Source: an uncultured Eubacteriales bacterium (GTDB taxonomy: Bacteria > Bacillota > Clostridia > Oscillospirales > CAG-382). From it: a stretch of DNA of 6,382 bases. Shown one piece after another: positions 1-6,179 of this stretch. Both the position numbers and the translations under genes were made by a program. The notes under the pieces were generated by a model that searched no databases, had not been told where the DNA came from, and saw nothing but the letters and a program-made list of their open reading frames with translations. The stretch's first letter is position 1. Each line of letters begins with the position of its first letter. The stretch is taken from positions 1 to 6,382 of the forward strand of contig URCT01000130.1 in NCBI GenBank assembly GCA_900546385.1, written 5' to 3'.

Positions 1-1581
1 CATGTCGAAGTCCTCATTCATACCGTAGCGGGTGATCATGGCACGGGCAAGGCGGGTTGCCTGTTCGATATCATTGGAAGCCCCTGTTGTGACGGAGCCG
101 AAGATAACTTCTTCAGCGGCACGACCACCTGTAAATGTAGCGATCTTATTCTCAATTTCTTCTTTGCTCATCAGATAGTGATTGCCTTCATCCACCTGCA
201 TGGTGTAACCGAGTGCACCGGAAGTGCGCGGCACGATGGTGATCTTCTGCACCGGTGCGGAATGGCTTTGCTTTGCCGCAACAAGCGCATGACCGATTTC
301 ATGATATGCAACGATCATCTTTTCTTTGTCGGTCAAGATAGCGTTCTTCTTCTGATAACCGGCAATGACTACCTCGATGCTTTCCTCCATATCCGCCTGA
401 TCCGCCGCTTTTCTGCCGGCACGCACCGCACGAAGCGCAGCTTCGTTAACGATGTTGGCAAGCTCTGCACCGGACGCACCCGACGCCATACGTGCGATTT
501 TCAGATAATCGATGCCGGGCATGGTTTTGATTTTGGCGGCATGAACCTTCAAAATCGCTTCGCGGCCCTTTAAGTCGGGCAGCTCAACCGGAACGCGTCT
601 GTCAAAGCGGCCGGGACGCGTCAGCGCCGGGTCGAGCGATTCGGGACGGTTGGTTGCGGCAAGAATGATAACGCCGCTGTTGCCCTCAAAGCCATCCATT
701 TCGGTAAGCAGCTGGTTTAATGTCTGCTCGCGTTCGTCGTTGCCGGAAAACTGACCGTCGCGCTTTTTGCCGATAGCATCGATTTCATCGATAAACACGA
801 TACACGGGGCTTTTTCTTTAGCCTGTTTGAACAGGTCACGCACCTTGGATGCGCCCATGCCGACAAACATTTCCACGAATTCCGAACCGCTCATCGAAAA
901 GAACGGCACATTGGATTCGCCGGCAACCGCTTTGGCAAGCATGGTTTTACCGGTACCGGGCGGGCCGACAAGCAGGATGCCTTTCGGCATGGAAGCGCCG
1001 ATTTCCTTATACTTATCGGGATTGTGGAGATAATTGACAATTTCGGTTAAATTCTCTTTTGCTTCGTCCTCACCGGCAACATCGGAAAATTTGATGCCTT
1101 CAGTCGATTGGACATAGATTTTGGCATTGCTTTTTCCCATGCCGAACATCATGGCATTTCCGCCGCCGGCCTTGTCCATGAGCTTTTTGGACATATAGTG
1201 TCCCAACAGCGCAAAAATAGCTATCGGGAGCACCCATGAAAGAATGAGCGAAAGAAGCGGAGACATCTGTTCGACGATCTCTTTGTTAAAGCTGGTAATA
1301 CCGGCGTTATAGAGACGGTCGGTCAGATTCGGGTCATCCATGCGACCGGTTTTATAGACGGTTTTGCTGTCCTTAAGGGTAAACAAAATCTGTGCGTCCT
1401 CAACCTGAACCTTGTCAATTTTTCCCTCTTCGGTCATTTTCATAAATTCGCCGTAATCCGCGTTCTTGATCTGGCGCGAAGCAAACGACGGCATAATCAG
1501 AAAATTGAAGAGCAGCATGACCGCCAAAATGATGAGGTAATACGAGATGATCGGCTTCTTCGGTGTTTTGACTTCTTTCAA
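1..1581 (-). CDS. ftsH: ATP-dependent zinc metalloprotease FtsH (C-terminus cut by the window edge)
   Basis: Membrane-anchored AAA+ protease that unfolds and degrades membrane and regulatory proteins; the family forms hexamers with the catalytic part in the cytoplasm. My own translation from TTG at 1581 gives 527 uninterrupted codons to the window edge, against about 600-650 residues for full FtsH. Seen in order: a first membrane segment (residues ~11-30), an extracytoplasmic domain (~31-106), a second membrane segment (~107-127), Walker A GPPGTGKT (206-213), the FVG pore loop (239-241), Walker B VFIDEID (262-268), the second region of homology ending in RPGRFDR (~308-328), the zinc site HEIGH (427-431), and the third zinc ligand D504 in GASNDIEQ. 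All catalytic residues are present, so it should be active. It lies 17 bp downstream of queT on the same strand and is probably co-transcribed with it. The identity is essentially certain; only the C-terminal tail is unseen. Confidence 0.97.
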   Translation of the reverse strand, partial: MKEVKTPKKPIISYYLIILAVMLLFNFLIMPSFASRQIKNADYGEFMKMTEEGKIDKVQVEDAQILFTLKDSKTVYKTGRMDDPNLTDRLYNAGITSFNKEIVEQMSPLLSLILSWVLPIAIFALLGHYMSKKLMDKAGGGNAMMFGMGKSNAKIYVQSTEGIKFSDVAGEDEAKENLTEIVNYLHNPDKYKEIGASMPKGILLVGPPGTGKTMLAKAVAGESNVPFFSMSGSEFVEMFVGMGASKVRDLFKQAKEKAPCIVFIDEIDAIGKKRDGQFSGNDEREQTLNQLLTEMDGFEGNSGVIILAATNRPESLDPALTRPGRFDRRVPVELPDLKGREAILKVHAAKIKTMPGIDYLKIARMASGASGAELANIVNEAALRAVRAGRKAADQADMEESIEVVIAGYQKKNAILTDKEKMIVAYHEIGHALVAAKQSHSAPVQKITIVPRTSGALGYTMQVDEGNHYLMSKEEIENKIATFTGGRAAEEVIFGSVTTGASNDIEQATRLARAMITRYGMNEDFDM

Positions 1582-1595
1582 AGTATCACTTCCTT
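1579..1595 (-). promoter_or_regulatory. Ribosome binding site and TTG start of ftsH
   Basis: Reading the minus strand, AAGGAAG (1595-1589) is followed by 7 nt and then TTG (1581-1579). An in-frame TAA stop lies a few codons upstream, and no ATG or GTG occurs before the conserved first membrane segment, so TTG is the only sensible start. The Shine-Dalgarno sequence begins just after the queT stop codon (1599-1601), consistent with translation in one operon. Confidence 0.85.
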
Positions 1596-1598
1596 ATT

Positions 1599-2090
1599 CT
1601 ATTTATGAAATAAGCGATTTTTACCGTATCGATCGAGTACATGGCCAAGCAAAAAGCCGAGTATGCCGCAGGAGATCACTTCACCGACAGCAACTGATCC
1701 GAACAAGAACCAAATGGCATCGGGTGCTCCATACGCGAATTTTAACACAAACGGCACGATGATCGTGTTGGAAAGTATCGGACACAAAAGTGCCAACAAA
1801 CGATTTTTGCGAAGCAAATAGCCGCCGAACGCGCCGATGAACGAGGCGAGTGTGCCAAAAATGACATCCCAAATTACGCCGCCGGTCAAGAGGTTGGCAA
1901 GCAGGCAGCCGACCGTTACGCCCGGAACTGCCGCTCCGGTAAAGCATACAAGAACGTTGAGCGCCTCCGAAATACGCACCTGAATCACGCCGCTTGCAAG
2001 GCCGAAAGCGTTTGCAAGAAACGTAAGCACGACATACAGTGCCGCAATGATTGCACCGGTTACCAAAGTTTTTGTTTTTTTCTGTACCAT
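1599..2090 (-). CDS. queT: QueT family ECF transporter substrate-binding (S) subunit, queuosine precursor uptake
   Basis: A 163-residue, very hydrophobic protein with about six membrane segments and a short basic N-terminus (MVQKKTK). The motif IQVRISEAL (36-44), the GCLLANLLTGG segment followed by IWDVIFGTLASFIGA (61-87) and PILSNTIIVPFVL (104-116) match the QueT family, and the length is usual for it. QueT proteins are the membrane S component of group II energy-coupling-factor transporters; the shared EcfA/EcfA'/EcfT energising module is expected elsewhere in the genome. The inferred cargo is preQ1 or a related precursor of the tRNA base queuosine. A preQ1-I riboswitch directly upstream supports this strongly. 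The ATG at 2090 is preceded by AAGGAG (2106-2101) with a 10-nt spacer. ftsH follows 17 bp downstream. Confidence 0.92.
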   Translation of the reverse strand: MVQKKTKTLVTGAIIAALYVVLTFLANAFGLASGVIQVRISEALNVLVCFTGAAVPGVTVGCLLANLLTGGVIWDVIFGTLASFIGAFGGYLLRKNRLLALLCPILSNTIIVPFVLKFAYGAPDAIWFLFGSVAVGEVISCGILGFLLGHVLDRYGKNRLFHK

Positions 2091-2100
2091 ATTCGATTGT

Positions 2101-2142
2101 CTCCTTAGTTTTGTTTTAAGTGAGGATGGTTACGAACTCACT
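2101..2142 (-). promoter_or_regulatory. preQ1-I (class I) riboswitch in the queT leader
   Basis: Read on the minus strand, stem P1 is AGTGAG (2142-2137) pairing with CTCACT (2124-2119), closing a 12-nt loop UUCGUAACCAUC. An A-rich tail then leads into AAAACUAAGGAG, the characteristic 3' end of class I preQ1 aptamers. The final loop C (2125) sits where the family's ligand-pairing C is found. Loop UUCGU can pair with tail ACUAA (four pairs, one C-U mismatch) to give the H-type pseudoknot. The tail runs directly into the AAGGAG ribosome binding site and no terminator hairpin follows, so ligand binding probably blocks translation. Known preQ1-I switches are about this small. The gene it precedes, queT, fits the ligand. 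Confidence 0.88.
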
Positions 2143-2148
2143 GTGATA

Positions 2149-2177
2149 AGTATACAAGGCGAAAGTGAACATTGCAA
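2149..2177 (-). promoter_or_regulatory. Sigma-A-type promoter of the queT-ftsH unit
   Basis: On the minus strand, -35 TTGCAA (2177-2172), a 17-bp spacer, and -10 TATACT (2154-2149). A start about 7 nt downstream of the -10 box falls near 2142, the first base of riboswitch stem P1, so promoter and aptamer positions support each other. Confidence 0.82.
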
Positions 2178-2206
2178 GGAAACTTTTTGAAATTAGCGGC
2201 AATTTT

Positions 2207-2229
2207 TCAAAAAATCCCGTAGGATTCTC
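2207..2229 (-). terminator. Possible short intrinsic terminator after the AraC-family gene
   Basis: Just past the stop codon, the minus strand reads GAATCC (2227-2222), loop TACG, GGATTT (2217-2212), continuing into a T-run that ends at 2209. The stem is only 5-6 bp, so it would be a weak terminator. Its place between the regulator stop codon and the queT promoter makes it plausible. Some read-through into queT-ftsH is possible. Confidence 0.42.
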
Positions 2230-2231
2230 CC

Positions 2232-3020
2232 CTATTTGCTTGAAATATATTTCTTTTGATATTCTGTCGGCGAAGCACCGGTCATTTTTTTGAACGCGCG
2301 GCTGAAATAGTATACGTTCTCGTATCCAAGCGCATCGGCAACAGAGGCGACGCTGTAATAGCCCGACAAAAGAAGCTCACACGCATAATCCGTCTTTCGT
2401 TTCAGAATATACTGCTTGGGCGACAATGAAAACTTGCGGATAAACAGCTGCTTGAGATACGATGAGCTGATGCCGCACAGGTCGGCTAACACCTCCATGT
2501 TCAGCTCATTCTTTGGTTTTGTAAAGCTCCGGTTAATGAAATCGATCGCCGGGCGGATCTTTTCGTAGTTTTCCTCCGGCAAGTAATTTACTTTTTCCAG
2601 TTCAGCAAAAATCGTATACAGATCGCTCATACAGCGCGGCAAGAAGCCGGTATCCTTTTTTTGCCATGTTAAGAAAATGCGTCGAAAGACCGTTTCAAGA
2701 CTCAGATTGGTTGTATGAAGCAAAAATGCTTTTTCCGCTACCGGTTCGGCTGTGTCAAAAAAAACATCGATACAATCACCGTGAACAATTCGCTCAACCG
2801 TATAGATATCCGTCTTTCCTTTCGGCAAGAAGCGAATATCTCCTCCTCTGCAATGCATATGCGTTCCGTTGAAATTGACAAGGTTTTCTCCGGATAAAAC
2901 GTAAATCAATTCATTTGATCGCAGCGGTGCTTGAAACCGTGTGCTTTTTTCTTTATACTCTTCGGCTGAAACATAGATAACGCGTGTAATATCGGTCACG
3001 CAAATTTTGCTCCATTCCAT
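2232..3020 (-). CDS. AraC/XylS family transcriptional regulator with N-terminal cupin-like sensor domain
   Basis: A 262-residue cytoplasmic regulator. Residues ~33-90 form a cupin-like ligand-binding region (ELIYVLSGENLVNFNG, then a GGDIRFLPKG turn). The C-terminal ~100 residues are the double helix-turn-helix of AraC: HTH1 around MEVLADLCGISSSYLKQLF (175-193) and HTH2 around SVASVADALGYENVYYFSRA (223-242), followed by the family signature KKMTGASPTEYQ (244-255). The gene is divergent from the GRE operon across a 168-bp control region, so its likely targets are that operon and itself, with the GRE substrate or a related metabolite as a plausible effector. The target and effector are inferred; the family is clear. 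The start at 3020 has a modest GGTGATC Shine-Dalgarno and lies only about 10 nt after the predicted transcription start. Confidence 0.93.
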   Translation of the reverse strand: MEWSKICVTDITRVIYVSAEEYKEKSTRFQAPLRSNELIYVLSGENLVNFNGTHMHCRGGDIRFLPKGKTDIYTVERIVHGDCIDVFFDTAEPVAEKAFLLHTTNLSLETVFRRIFLTWQKKDTGFLPRCMSDLYTIFAELEKVNYLPEENYEKIRPAIDFINRSFTKPKNELNMEVLADLCGISSSYLKQLFIRKFSLSPKQYILKRKTDYACELLLSGYYSVASVADALGYENVYYFSRAFKKMTGASPTEYQKKYISSK

Positions 3021-3037
3021 ATTCGATCACCGTTATC

Positions 3038-3066
3038 AGTATACAGACAAGAATCCAAAAAGTCAA
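3038..3066 (-). promoter_or_regulatory. Sigma-A-type promoter of the AraC-family gene
   Basis: On the minus strand, -35 TTGACT (3066-3061), exactly 17 bp, then -10 TATACT (3043-3038). This is close to consensus, suggesting steady expression of the regulator. Transcription would start near 3031, leaving a very short leader of about 10 nt before the ATG at 3020. Confidence 0.8.
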
Positions 3067-3070
3067 GTAT

Positions 3071-3131
3071 CTTTCCGCTTATTTGTGTCAAAAAGTATAA
3101 ATATACGCATTTCGGCATTTACTTTTCGCTT
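3071..3131. repeat. 51-bp-spaced direct repeat in the divergent control region, candidate AraC-family operator
   Basis: CTTTCCGCTT (3071-3080) and CTTTTCGCTT (3122-3131) agree at 9 of 10 bases and both are followed by ATTTG (3081-3085; 3135-3139 after a 3-bp insertion). The 51-bp offset is about five helical turns, placing both copies on one DNA face. The second copy overlaps the last bases of the proposed GRE -35 box, the usual position for an AraC-type activator; the first lies just upstream of the regulator's own -35. A second pair, GTCAA at 3062 and 3087, is also present. Pattern seen; operator role inferred. Confidence 0.4.
3095..3106. promoter_or_regulatory. Dyad GTATA-AA-TATAC at the centre of the divergent intergenic region
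   Basis: A perfect 5-bp inverted repeat with a 2-bp centre, lying almost at the midpoint between the two divergent start codons (3021-3188). It could be an operator or simply AT-rich DNA. AraC proteins usually prefer direct repeats, so its role is uncertain. Confidence 0.25.
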
Positions 3132-3146
3132 CGTATTTGGTATTCT
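3118..3146 (+). promoter_or_regulatory. Candidate weak promoter of the GRE-activase operon
   Basis: TTTACT (3118-3123), a 17-bp spacer and TATTCT (3141-3146) form the best plus-strand promoter I can find. Each hexamer matches consensus at four of six positions, clearly weaker than the divergent regulator promoter. That is what an activator-dependent promoter would look like. Predicted start about 3153. Confidence 0.45.
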
Positions 3147-3152
3147 TTTCTT

Positions 3153-3171
3153 GCCGATAGGAAAAGTCGGC
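3153..3171 (+). promoter_or_regulatory. Stem-loop in the GRE mRNA leader next to the ribosome binding site
   Basis: GCCGA (3153-3157) pairs with TCGGC (3167-3171) around a 9-nt loop. It would sit at the extreme 5' end of the predicted transcript, 1 nt before AAAGGAGA (3173-3180), the strong Shine-Dalgarno of the GRE (8-nt spacer to ATG at 3189). It may protect the mRNA end or tune translation. The stem is short, so a functional role is only suggested. Confidence 0.35.
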
Positions 3172-3188
3172 GAAAGGAGATTGATCTT

Positions 3189-5315
3189 ATGACAGAACGA
3201 ATTCAAAAACTGACAGCTCTTATTAAGCACACCGACATTTTCGGCGAACAAACCGCCGCAGAATACGATCCGATGGATCTTGCTCTCCCGACAGCCGTGT
3301 TCAACGCCAAGCGCATCACCGAATATATTCTTGCACAGAAACCGTATCTCACCGATTCCAACCGCTTTCCGGGCGTTTTGCATTACTACAATGCCGGCGT
3401 CCCAGGTGATCTGTTTAGCCGTGTCGGGCATTCCGCCTGCGGCGCTGCTATTCAAGAGTTTTATTGCAAACACCGTGATAACTTGGTTGTTTTCGAGTGG
3501 CAGCACTCCACACCCGATTATGAAAAAATTATCCGTTTCGGTGTCGAAAAGCTGCTTTTGGATATTGCCTTTTCCAAAGAAACGCACAAATATGAAAAGG
3601 ATAAGCTCGACTTTCTGAGCGGTGTTGAAATTGTCTGTAAGGGCGTGACCGAACGCGCCGCAAGGCACGCCGAAGCCTATCGTGCCGCTGCAAAAGAAAC
3701 GGCTGATAAAACCCGTAAAGACGAACTAAATGCCCTTGCCGACGCTTTGGAAAATGTTCCGGCAAAACCGGCGCGAAGCTTCTATGAAGGTTTGATTGAT
3801 ATTATCTTCTGTTTCTCGTATCTGCCTGACAGCATCGGCACGATTGACCGCTTTCTTTATCCGCTTTACAAGCAGGATATCGATAACGGCACATTGACAC
3901 GCGAACAGGCAAAAGATCTGATACAGGAAGTTTTTACTTACATTTGTGCTTTCACACCGTATAACAGCGCAAACAACGACCGCGGTGCTGAATGTCACTT
4001 TGCTATCGGCGGCTATACAGAGGACGGCGAGGACGGTTATAACGAGCTGTCTGACCTCATTGTGGAAGCACTCATGGATCTCGATACGCTTCGTCCGCAG
4101 ATTTCCCTGCGTTGGACGAAAAAGACCCCGTTTGAGGTGCTTGAGCATTTATTGAAATGCGAACGTGATGATAAATATAAGCGCATTGCCTTTGTGAGCG
4201 ATGAGCCGCACATACCGTCCTTTGAAGAAAACCTTGGTATTAACCGCAGCCAAGCCGTGCGCTACACCATGGTCGGCTGCAACGAACCGGCCTTCCAAGG
4301 CAGTGTGTGGTACGGCGGAACGACCGCAAATATTGCCCGATCCATTGAAAAAACGCTGTACGAACACGAAGCGGAAGCTGTCGGCTGTGAATCCTTTGAA
4401 GAATTCTTTTCGCTCTACCGTGCGGTTTTGAAAAGCGAATTGGATGAAATTATACGTTATGACAATGCTTTTAACGAGATGCGTGCCAAGGATATCAACG
4501 TATTAAGCGCTTTTTTGTTCAATGGTTGCATTGAAAGCGGTGTGAGTCCAACACAATGCGGCACGGAGATCAAAATCGGCGGCGCAAATTTAATGGGTCT
4601 GACAACTGTTATTGACTCGTTATCCATAATCAAGCAATTTGTTTACGATGAAAAACAAATTTCCATGGAATGCTTAATCGACACCTTGAAGCAGAACTGG
4701 CAGAACAACCCGGTCTTACACACCAAAATCATGAAAACCGGCAAGTTTTTCGGCAACAGCTATCCTTTATCCGATGAAATGGCTGCACGGTTTACCACGA
4801 CCTTATGGGAGCTCACCACGCACAAACGACTCGATAACGGTGCGCATATCCTATTTGGCACGCTTGCCGGCTATCATCCGCATTTTGCCTTTTTCGGAAA
4901 AACCACGCGCGCCACGCCGGACGGCCGGTATGACGGCGAGACCTTTGTCGTCGGTTCCGGCCAAGGACGCGGCAAAGACCGCGAAGGCATTGCCGCGCTT
5001 CTCGCCTCGGTTGCAAAAATGGACCCAAAAGGAATTTTGTGCGGTCCGTTTGTGTGCAATCTCATGGTCGATGAAGCCTTAGTAAAGAACGATGCTTTTT
5101 TTGCTAAGCTGTGCAAAACGATTGAAACCTACTTCAAACAAGGCGGTATGCACGTTCAATTAAACTATTTGAGTGCCGGTGAGTTGAAAGATGCTTTGGA
5201 GCATCCCGAAAACTATCAATCACTTCGCGTGCGCGTCAGCGGTTATTCCGGTACGTTCGTAAAACTTGAAGCCGGCATTCAGGATGAAATCCTACACCGC
5301 ACGCTTGAGAGGTAG
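3189..5315 (+). CDS. Glycyl radical enzyme of the pyruvate formate-lyase superfamily, substrate unknown
   Basis: A 708-residue cytoplasmic, oxygen-sensitive enzyme in which a stable glycyl radical generates a thiyl radical on an active-site cysteine. Seen: the PFL-type core (SIGTIDRFLYPLYKQDI, 215-231; GGYTEDGEDGYNELSDL, 274-290), the thiyl loop MVGCNEPAFQG (361-371) with C364 and E366, ATPDGR (575-580), and the C-terminal glycyl loop VRVSGYSGTF (681-690) with G685, 23 residues from the end. It has a single Cys in the loop, so it is not pyruvate formate-lyase, which has two adjacent cysteines. The C-x-E arrangement is that of the dehydratase/lyase/decarboxylase GREs, but the Asp that follows it in glycerol and propanediol dehydratases is absent. 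At 708 residues it is shorter than the usual ~780-850. Its activase begins 4 nt downstream and an AraC regulator is divergent. A decarboxylase or C-X lyase is possible, but nothing visible fixes the reaction. Confidence 0.93.
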   Translation: MTERIQKLTALIKHTDIFGEQTAAEYDPMDLALPTAVFNAKRITEYILAQKPYLTDSNRFPGVLHYYNAGVPGDLFSRVGHSACGAAIQEFYCKHRDNLVVFEWQHSTPDYEKIIRFGVEKLLLDIAFSKETHKYEKDKLDFLSGVEIVCKGVTERAARHAEAYRAAAKETADKTRKDELNALADALENVPAKPARSFYEGLIDIIFCFSYLPDSIGTIDRFLYPLYKQDIDNGTLTREQAKDLIQEVFTYICAFTPYNSANNDRGAECHFAIGGYTEDGEDGYNELSDLIVEALMDLDTLRPQISLRWTKKTPFEVLEHLLKCERDDKYKRIAFVSDEPHIPSFEENLGINRSQAVRYTMVGCNEPAFQGSVWYGGTTANIARSIEKTLYEHEAEAVGCESFEEFFSLYRAVLKSELDEIIRYDNAFNEMRAKDINVLSAFLFNGCIESGVSPTQCGTEIKIGGANLMGLTTVIDSLSIIKQFVYDEKQISMECLIDTLKQNWQNNPVLHTKIMKTGKFFGNSYPLSDEMAARFTTTLWELTTHKRLDNGAHILFGTLAGYHPHFAFFGKTTRATPDGRYDGETFVVGSGQGRGKDREGIAALLASVAKMDPKGILCGPFVCNLMVDEALVKNDAFFAKLCKTIETYFKQGGMHVQLNYLSAGELKDALEHPENYQSLRVRVSGYSGTFVKLEAGIQDEILHRTLER

Positions 5316-5319
5316 AAAG

Positions 5320-6174
5320 ATGGGCGCATTTGATACAACCGGCATGGTGTTTGACATCGCACATTCCTCTTTTGTAGATGGACCGGGACTTCGCACAACC
5401 GTCTTTTTCAAAGGCTGCAACCTGCGGTGCGATTGGTGTCACAATCCCGAAAGCCAAAGCAGCGCACCTTGCAAGATGTTTTATGCAGATAAATGCATCG
5501 GCTGCGGTGCGTGCAAAAGCGTGTGCCCGTCACCGAAAAAATGCTTACTGTGCGGCAGGTGCGGCGATGTCTGCCCAACCGGCGCAGTGTCTGTCTGCGG
5601 CAAACGGCTGTCGGTTCGGGACGTGTTAGACGACGTGCTTCGCGACCGCGATTTTTACGCTCACGACGGCGGCGTCACCTTTTCCGGCGGCGAATGTATG
5701 CTGCAAATCGATTTTTTGGAATCACTGCTCAAAGCCTGTAAAAAGAATGGGGTTCACACTTGCGTCGATACAGCCGGAAATGTGCCGTTTGAATTTTTCG
5801 AGAGGGTTCTTCCCTTCACCGATCTGTTTTTATATGATATCAAAGCGGTTTCGCCGGAAAAGCACTCGGCTTGGACTGGTGCGGACAATGCGAGGATTCT
5901 TTCCAATTTCAACCGGCTGTATCAGGTCGGCGCAAAGATCGCGGTACGCATACCGGTCATTCCGGAGCGAAACGGCGAAATGGAGGAAATGCAGAGAATC
6001 GCAGCGTTTCTTGCCGACTATCCGGAAGTTCCCGTCGAGCTGCTTGCCTATCATCGTTTAGGCGAGAGCAAGTATGCCGGACTTGGACTATCCGCTGACG
6101 GACACAATTTTACTGTACCGGACAAAGCGTATATGGATAAGCGGAAGCGTTTATTCAAGAATCCGCTTCTTTGA
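5320..6174 (+). CDS. Glycyl radical enzyme activating enzyme (radical SAM activase with two extra [4Fe-4S] clusters)
   Basis: A 284-residue activase that uses S-adenosylmethionine and a [4Fe-4S] cluster to abstract hydrogen from the partner GRE, presumably at G685. Seen: FVDGPGLRTTVFFKGC (18-33), the radical SAM motif C33-x3-C37-x2-C40 followed by HNPES, a ferredoxin-like insert with two complete sets (C59, C62, C65, C69-P; C75, C78, C81, C85-P), the SAM-binding GGVTFSGGE (117-125), DTAGN (150-154), DLFLYDIKA (168-176) and RIPVIPERN (210-218). The insert is typical of activases of non-PFL GREs and absent from PflA. I chose ATG 5320 because GAGAGG (5307-5312) precedes it by 7 nt and the family normally begins close to the GRE-activase signature. 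The in-frame ATG at 5266 would add 18 residues overlapping the GRE end and has no good ribosome binding site. It starts 4 nt after the GRE stop and ends at the operon terminator. Confidence 0.95.
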   Translation: MGAFDTTGMVFDIAHSSFVDGPGLRTTVFFKGCNLRCDWCHNPESQSSAPCKMFYADKCIGCGACKSVCPSPKKCLLCGRCGDVCPTGAVSVCGKRLSVRDVLDDVLRDRDFYAHDGGVTFSGGECMLQIDFLESLLKACKKNGVHTCVDTAGNVPFEFFERVLPFTDLFLYDIKAVSPEKHSAWTGADNARILSNFNRLYQVGAKIAVRIPVIPERNGEMEEMQRIAAFLADYPEVPVELLAYHRLGESKYAGLGLSADGHNFTVPDKAYMDKRKRLFKNPLL

Positions 6175-6179
6175 ATAAC

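Noticed and set aside
178..573. 131-codon open frame on the plus strand
   Set aside because: It is antisense to the AAA+ and protease regions of ftsH, whose conserved motifs are on the minus strand.
3039..3044. GTATAC palindrome shared by the regulator and queT promoter regions as a common operator
   Set aside because: In both places it simply overlaps the -10 box TATACT, so promoter consensus explains the match.
3063..3668. 201-codon open frame on the minus strand
   Set aside because: It lies opposite the clearly coding GRE start and the divergent control region, has no family resemblance, and is explained as a shadow frame.
3189..5315. Pyruvate formate-lyase (pflB) as the name of the GRE
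   Set aside because: Adjacent active-site cysteines are missing, a C-x-E motif is present, and the activase carries the two-cluster insert that PflA lacks.
3189..5315. Glycerol or propanediol dehydratase
   Set aside because: The Asp that follows the thiyl loop in those enzymes is absent, the protein is too short, and no diol-metabolism or microcompartment genes are adjacent.
5266..5319. Earlier in-frame ATG for the activase, adding 18 residues
   Set aside because: The extra residues overlap the essential C-terminus of the GRE and have no good ribosome binding site. ATG 5320 has GAGAGG at a 7-nt spacing and fits the family N-terminus.
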